From: an uncultured Oscillospiraceae bacterium
GTDB taxonomy: Bacteria > Bacillota > Clostridia > Oscillospirales > Oscillospiraceae
DNA: 33,834 bases
Reading direction: 5' to 3'
Assembly: GCA_947589225.1 (NCBI GenBank)
Contig: CANQBC010000022.1
Coordinates: forward strand, 1-33,834
Shown here piece after piece: positions 31,449 through 33,834 of this stretch; position 1 is the first letter of the stretch, and every line of letters begins with the position of its first letter. Under the pieces are notes generated by a model. That model did no database searches. It had not been told where the DNA came from and was given only the letters and a program-made list of their open reading frames with translations. The position numbers and the translations under genes are program-made.

Positions 31449-32145
31449 TTAGTTTTGCCCGTAATACGCGTTTGCTCCGTTCTTGCGGAGACATTGCTTA
31501 TCGAGAAGCTCCCGCTTGCATGACCGGGAGTCCCGGCGTGAGAGCCATGGCGTGGAAGGCGGTGAAGGCCACCTCCTCCAGCACCACGGCGTTGTGTACG
31601 GCGTTCATGGGATCCGAATCCCAGGCAAAGGGGCCGTGGGAGCAGACCAGCACCGCCGGAACGTTGCTTGGGCTTATATCGCGCTTTATAAACGTTTCAA
31701 TGATCACGCTGCCGGTCTCCCGCTCGTATTCCCCGGCGATCTCCTCCGTGGTCATGCGGCGGGTGCAGGGGATCTCGCCGTAGAAGTAGTCCCCGTGGGT
31801 GGTGCCGAGGGGCGGTATCCCCCTCCCCGCCTGGGCGAAGGATGTTGCCCACCGGGAGTGGGTGTGGACGATGCCCCCAAGAGCCGGGAACGCCTTGTAG
31901 AGCGCCAGGTGCGTGGGCGTGTCGGAGGAGGGCCTCCACTTACCCTCCACCTGGTTCCCGTTAAGATCGACGACCACCATATCATCTGCGGACATCCCGT
32001 CGTACCCGACGCCCGAGGGTTTGATGACCACCAGACCCCGCTCCCGGTCGATCCCGGAGACGTTTCCCCAGGTGAAGGTGACAAGACCGTGCTTGGGAAG
32101 GAGCAGGTTAGACTCAAGCACCTGCTGTTTGAGGGCTTCAAGCAT
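31449..32145 (-). pseudogene. L-ribulose-5-phosphate 4-epimerase-type gene with 3' frameshift
   Basis: AraD/UlaF-family zinc enzyme, converting L-ribulose-5-P to D-xylulose-5-P. From the ATG at 32145 (GGAGG 7 nt upstream) it has [34 protein letters not shown] (zinc His), [13 protein letters not shown] and [11 protein letters not shown]. After LPGLPVMQ-type sequence the frame runs into AGASR and a stop at 31498. One extra A in a CAAG context (plus strand 31516-31517) explains this: without it the frame continues to LRKNGANAYYGQN and stops at 31449. The lost tail carries the Tyr that corresponds to Tyr229 of E. coli AraD, a catalytic residue. The 215-residue product is likely impaired. Confidence 0.85.
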
Positions 32146-32224
32146 GGGGGATCCTCCTTTTTTCATTTGAAGCACAGGGGAACACGGGCGTGTGTGGAGG
32201 GAGCGGCGCGGGCTTGATTCCCCG

Positions 32225-32821
32225 TCATCTCAAGTCAAACAGCCCCTCAAGGAAATCGGCTATGGCGTCGGTGTTGTGTCCGCCGATCACGACGTCGGCG
32301 GCCCGCTTGGCCTCCGGAACGGCGTTTTCCATGGCGACGCCCAGGCCGGAGAGCCTGAGCATTTCTACGTCGGCCAGGTCATCGCCAAAGGCGACGATGT
32401 TTTTGGGGCTCAGGCAAAGTGCTTCGCAGAGCTTTTCAATGCCAAGGGCCTTGGTGACGCCTTTGCGGGTAAGCTTGTACCAGTCTGACCCAACAAACCT
32501 GACCACATCGGCAAACGGAAGCGCGGCGCGCATCTTCACGGCGTCGTCGGGGGACTCCATTTTGACGCAGACCATGAGGACGTTATCGGGAGGGGTGGAA
32601 AAATCCGTATCCACACTGTCCTCAAAGCCGGTCTGCACCCGGTGTTCTGTGACGGGATAGTTGCGATAATGGGCGTTTGAGGCGTCGGCGTCCAGCAGGA
32701 CGCCGGATCCGACAATTTCGCGCGCTTTTTTTATTATACTACCTGTTTCCGCCATTGTAAAGGGCAATGAGAAGATCGTTCTCTCCCCCTGAGAAGATCG
32801 TTCTCTCCCCCACCCTGACAT
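32225..32821 (-). pseudogene. HAD hydrolase (Cof type), C-terminal part after frameshift
   Basis: In this frame the sequence from about 32790 on reads ERTIFSLPFTMAETGS and then the cap and C-terminal half of a Cof-type HAD phosphatase, with FVGSDWYKLTRKGVTKAL (Lys region), NIVAFGDDLADVEMLRLSG (motif IV) and VAMENAVPEAKRAADVV. The N-terminal half with motif I is in another frame, within 32739-33332. A 22-bp tandem duplication at 32768-32811 separates the frames; removing one copy restores a continuous gene. An internal ATG at 32755 could start a partial product without catalytic Asp. Confidence 0.82.
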
Positions 32822-33332
32822 GCGCCCCGGCGCTGGTGATCCGCACGTCGGGGTGGATCCGATTTATAAAAACCTCCGCGTTTTTCTCGCTTCGGGAGGT
32901 GGAAACGCCGATCTTCACAGCATTCGCCCATCGGATCCGGTGAAGCGCTTCCAGATTCCGGGGCGAAATGGTCTTGTCGCTCCGCAAAAGCGTATCGTCC
33001 AAATCGAAGAGCAGAAGCTTGAATTTGAACCTGAGAAGATCCGGGCGGACGATACCGTGCTTTATGTACCCTATCCGGGCCTCATTGAGGCTCATGCCGC
33101 CGTTTTCGTCGCTGGGCTCGTCGTCGGACTTTGTGAATACGTCGTTTTCCCAGAAGCAGACGGGGCAGATGTAGGCAATGGCGTCCTCCGGCGGGACCGG
33201 GTAGGTGATCTCGCCGCAGCAGGGGCAGGGGTGGCGGTATTCGTACCCCTCGAGGATCTGCGGGAACGGCGGATCCGGCGCTTCTCCGGGGAGGTTGTCG
33301 CGGGCGGTGGGTAAATAAGGATATTTTTCCAT
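32739..33332 (-). pseudogene. CPCC zinc-ribbon protein fused to the HAD N-terminal half
   Basis: From the ATG at 33332 (GGAGG 4 nt upstream) the first 110 residues match the CPCC family: YRHPCPCCGEITYP, then YICPVCFWENDVFTKS and GGMSLNEARIGYIKHG. At RPDLLRFKFKLLLFDLDDTLL the sequence passes straight into a HAD phosphatase N-terminus (motif I DLDDT, motif II region IGVSTSRS), without a stop or new start. The frame then ends at 32739 because of the 22-bp duplication. CPCC proteins are normally separate, so a deletion fusion is likely; a true two-domain protein is possible. Function of CPCC proteins is unknown. Confidence 0.75.
32768..32811. repeat. Perfect 22-bp tandem duplication inside the HAD gene
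   Basis: Two identical 22-base units (each from TGAGAAGATCG to CTCCCCC) lie at 32768-32789 and 32790-32811. As 22 is not a multiple of three, the duplication shifts the frame. Loss of one unit by slippage would restore the gene. Confidence 0.95.
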
Positions 33333-33355
33333 TGATCCTCCGATAAACCGCTCGG

Positions 33356-33613
33356 TCATATGACCCGGGCGGCCAGCCGCTCCACGGGGAGGGCCTGGAC
33401 GAACTTCTCCTTCACGTCCTTTTTGAGAGCGGCGTAGCAGTCCCGCAGGCCCTCACGGATGTCCTCCATGGAGTAGATCCAGGCGCCGTTCACGAGGCGG
33501 TTTTCCCACTCGTGGTCGCCGGAGGCGACGGGCGCGTGACGCTCGTCAATGAGCACCGCCTTGATGCGGGTGGGGCCGAACTCTACGCCCAGGGCGGTCT
33601 TTTTTAAATCCAT
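33356..33613 (-). pseudogene. FGGY carbohydrate kinase with a large in-frame internal deletion
   Basis: From the ATG at 33613 (GGAGG 5 nt upstream), about 70 residues are a clear FGGY kinase N-terminus: LGVEFGPTRIKAVLIDE, HEWENRLVNGAWIYSMEDI, then GLRDCYAAL. The last dozen residues, ALPVERLAARVI, look like an FGGY kinase C-terminus. The intervening 400-plus residues, including the ATP-binding domain, are missing. The 85-residue product cannot be a kinase. In the intact operon this enzyme would have phosphorylated the ketopentose used by the epimerase. Confidence 0.75.
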
Positions 33614-33709
33614 AGAGCACCTCCTTCCCGAAAATACCGGTACACGCTCACCCCAAACTCGGAGCACGCGGACACGGAAGGGGCCTTGCCAGTACAGTCA
33701 GATAAAGCA

Positions 33710-33738
33710 ATATTAGCACACGTCGGGCCTGATGTCAA
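33710..33738 (-). promoter_or_regulatory. Promoter of the pentose operon
   Basis: TTGACA (33738-33733) and TAATAT (33715-33710), 17 nt apart on the minus strand, lie about 100 nt before the kinase remnant. It is close to sigma-A consensus. Bases 33739-33834 hold no gene that I can support. Confidence 0.75.
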
Positions 33739-33834
33739 TGCGAGGATACGGGTTGAACACGGTTCATCAACGAGTTGCCGATCTATGAACAAACCCAAGC
33801 CGAAAGCACCACATCGAGATAGGATGGGTCGAGG

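Noticed and set aside
33739-33834. Possible start of another gene at the right edge
   Set aside because: No open frame with a ribosome binding site or recognisable residues was found in these last bases.

Overview
The window looks like a chromosomal segment of a spore-forming, fairly high-GC gut Clostridium relative (Oscillospiraceae/Ruminococcaceae-like), with one end of an integrated phage-like element at its left side. This placement is an inference from gene content: a SpoIID/LytB protein, a Spo0A-type regulator, a BlaI/BlaR1 pair, a split transketolase, an intracellular GH13 enzyme, a GH5 cellulase, and strong AGGAGG ribosome binding sites throughout.

Positions 1-~6945 are the mobile element and are visibly less GC-rich than the rest. 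It carries a Phd/PIN toxin-antitoxin pair, two small zinc-ribbon proteins, a truncated RtcB RNA ligase, a zincin-like protein, the tail of a Gp37/Gp68 (DUF5131) protein, a divergent lysogeny switch (Cro-like and CI-like regulators with consensus promoters and shared operator motifs), an unknown 301-residue protein cotranscribed with the repressor, and a large serine recombinase. The recombinase converges on queA. A 10-bp direct repeat over the queA stop codon is a candidate attachment region. The other end of the element is outside the window.

Positions 6940-14620 hold queA-spoIID (minus), asd (plus), TfoX-N, GNAT, a broken VOC gene, a GH13 glucosidase/amylase and a Spo0A-like regulator whose receiver has lost its phosphorylation site. 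Positions 14636-21514 hold an EF-G paralogue, a large membrane protein that reads as a catalytically dead P-type ATPase, and rlmB-metK. Positions 21818-25860 hold a rhomboid-like pseudoprotease with a zinc ribbon, a structured intergenic element, a BlaR1/BlaI pair with its operator, and a 3' tRNA fragment. Positions 25871-28842 hold an unusual three-gene operon: free-Met sulfoxide reductase, NUDIX-PNPOx fusion, GH5 cellulase.

Positions 28849-33738 are a minus-strand pentose operon with a consensus promoter at its head. Its order is FGGY kinase (gutted), CPCC/HAD fusion (frameshifted), AraD-type epimerase (frameshifted), transketolase N and C subunits, and a transaldolase/FSA. The first three genes are broken and the last three look intact.

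A recurring feature is genes that keep both ends but have lost the middle, or two neighbours fused by a deletion (RtcB/Lar-like, DUF5131/XRE, VOC, CPCC/HAD, FGGY kinase). This is either real gene decay or an assembly artefact, and it should be settled against reads before the broken genes are interpreted.
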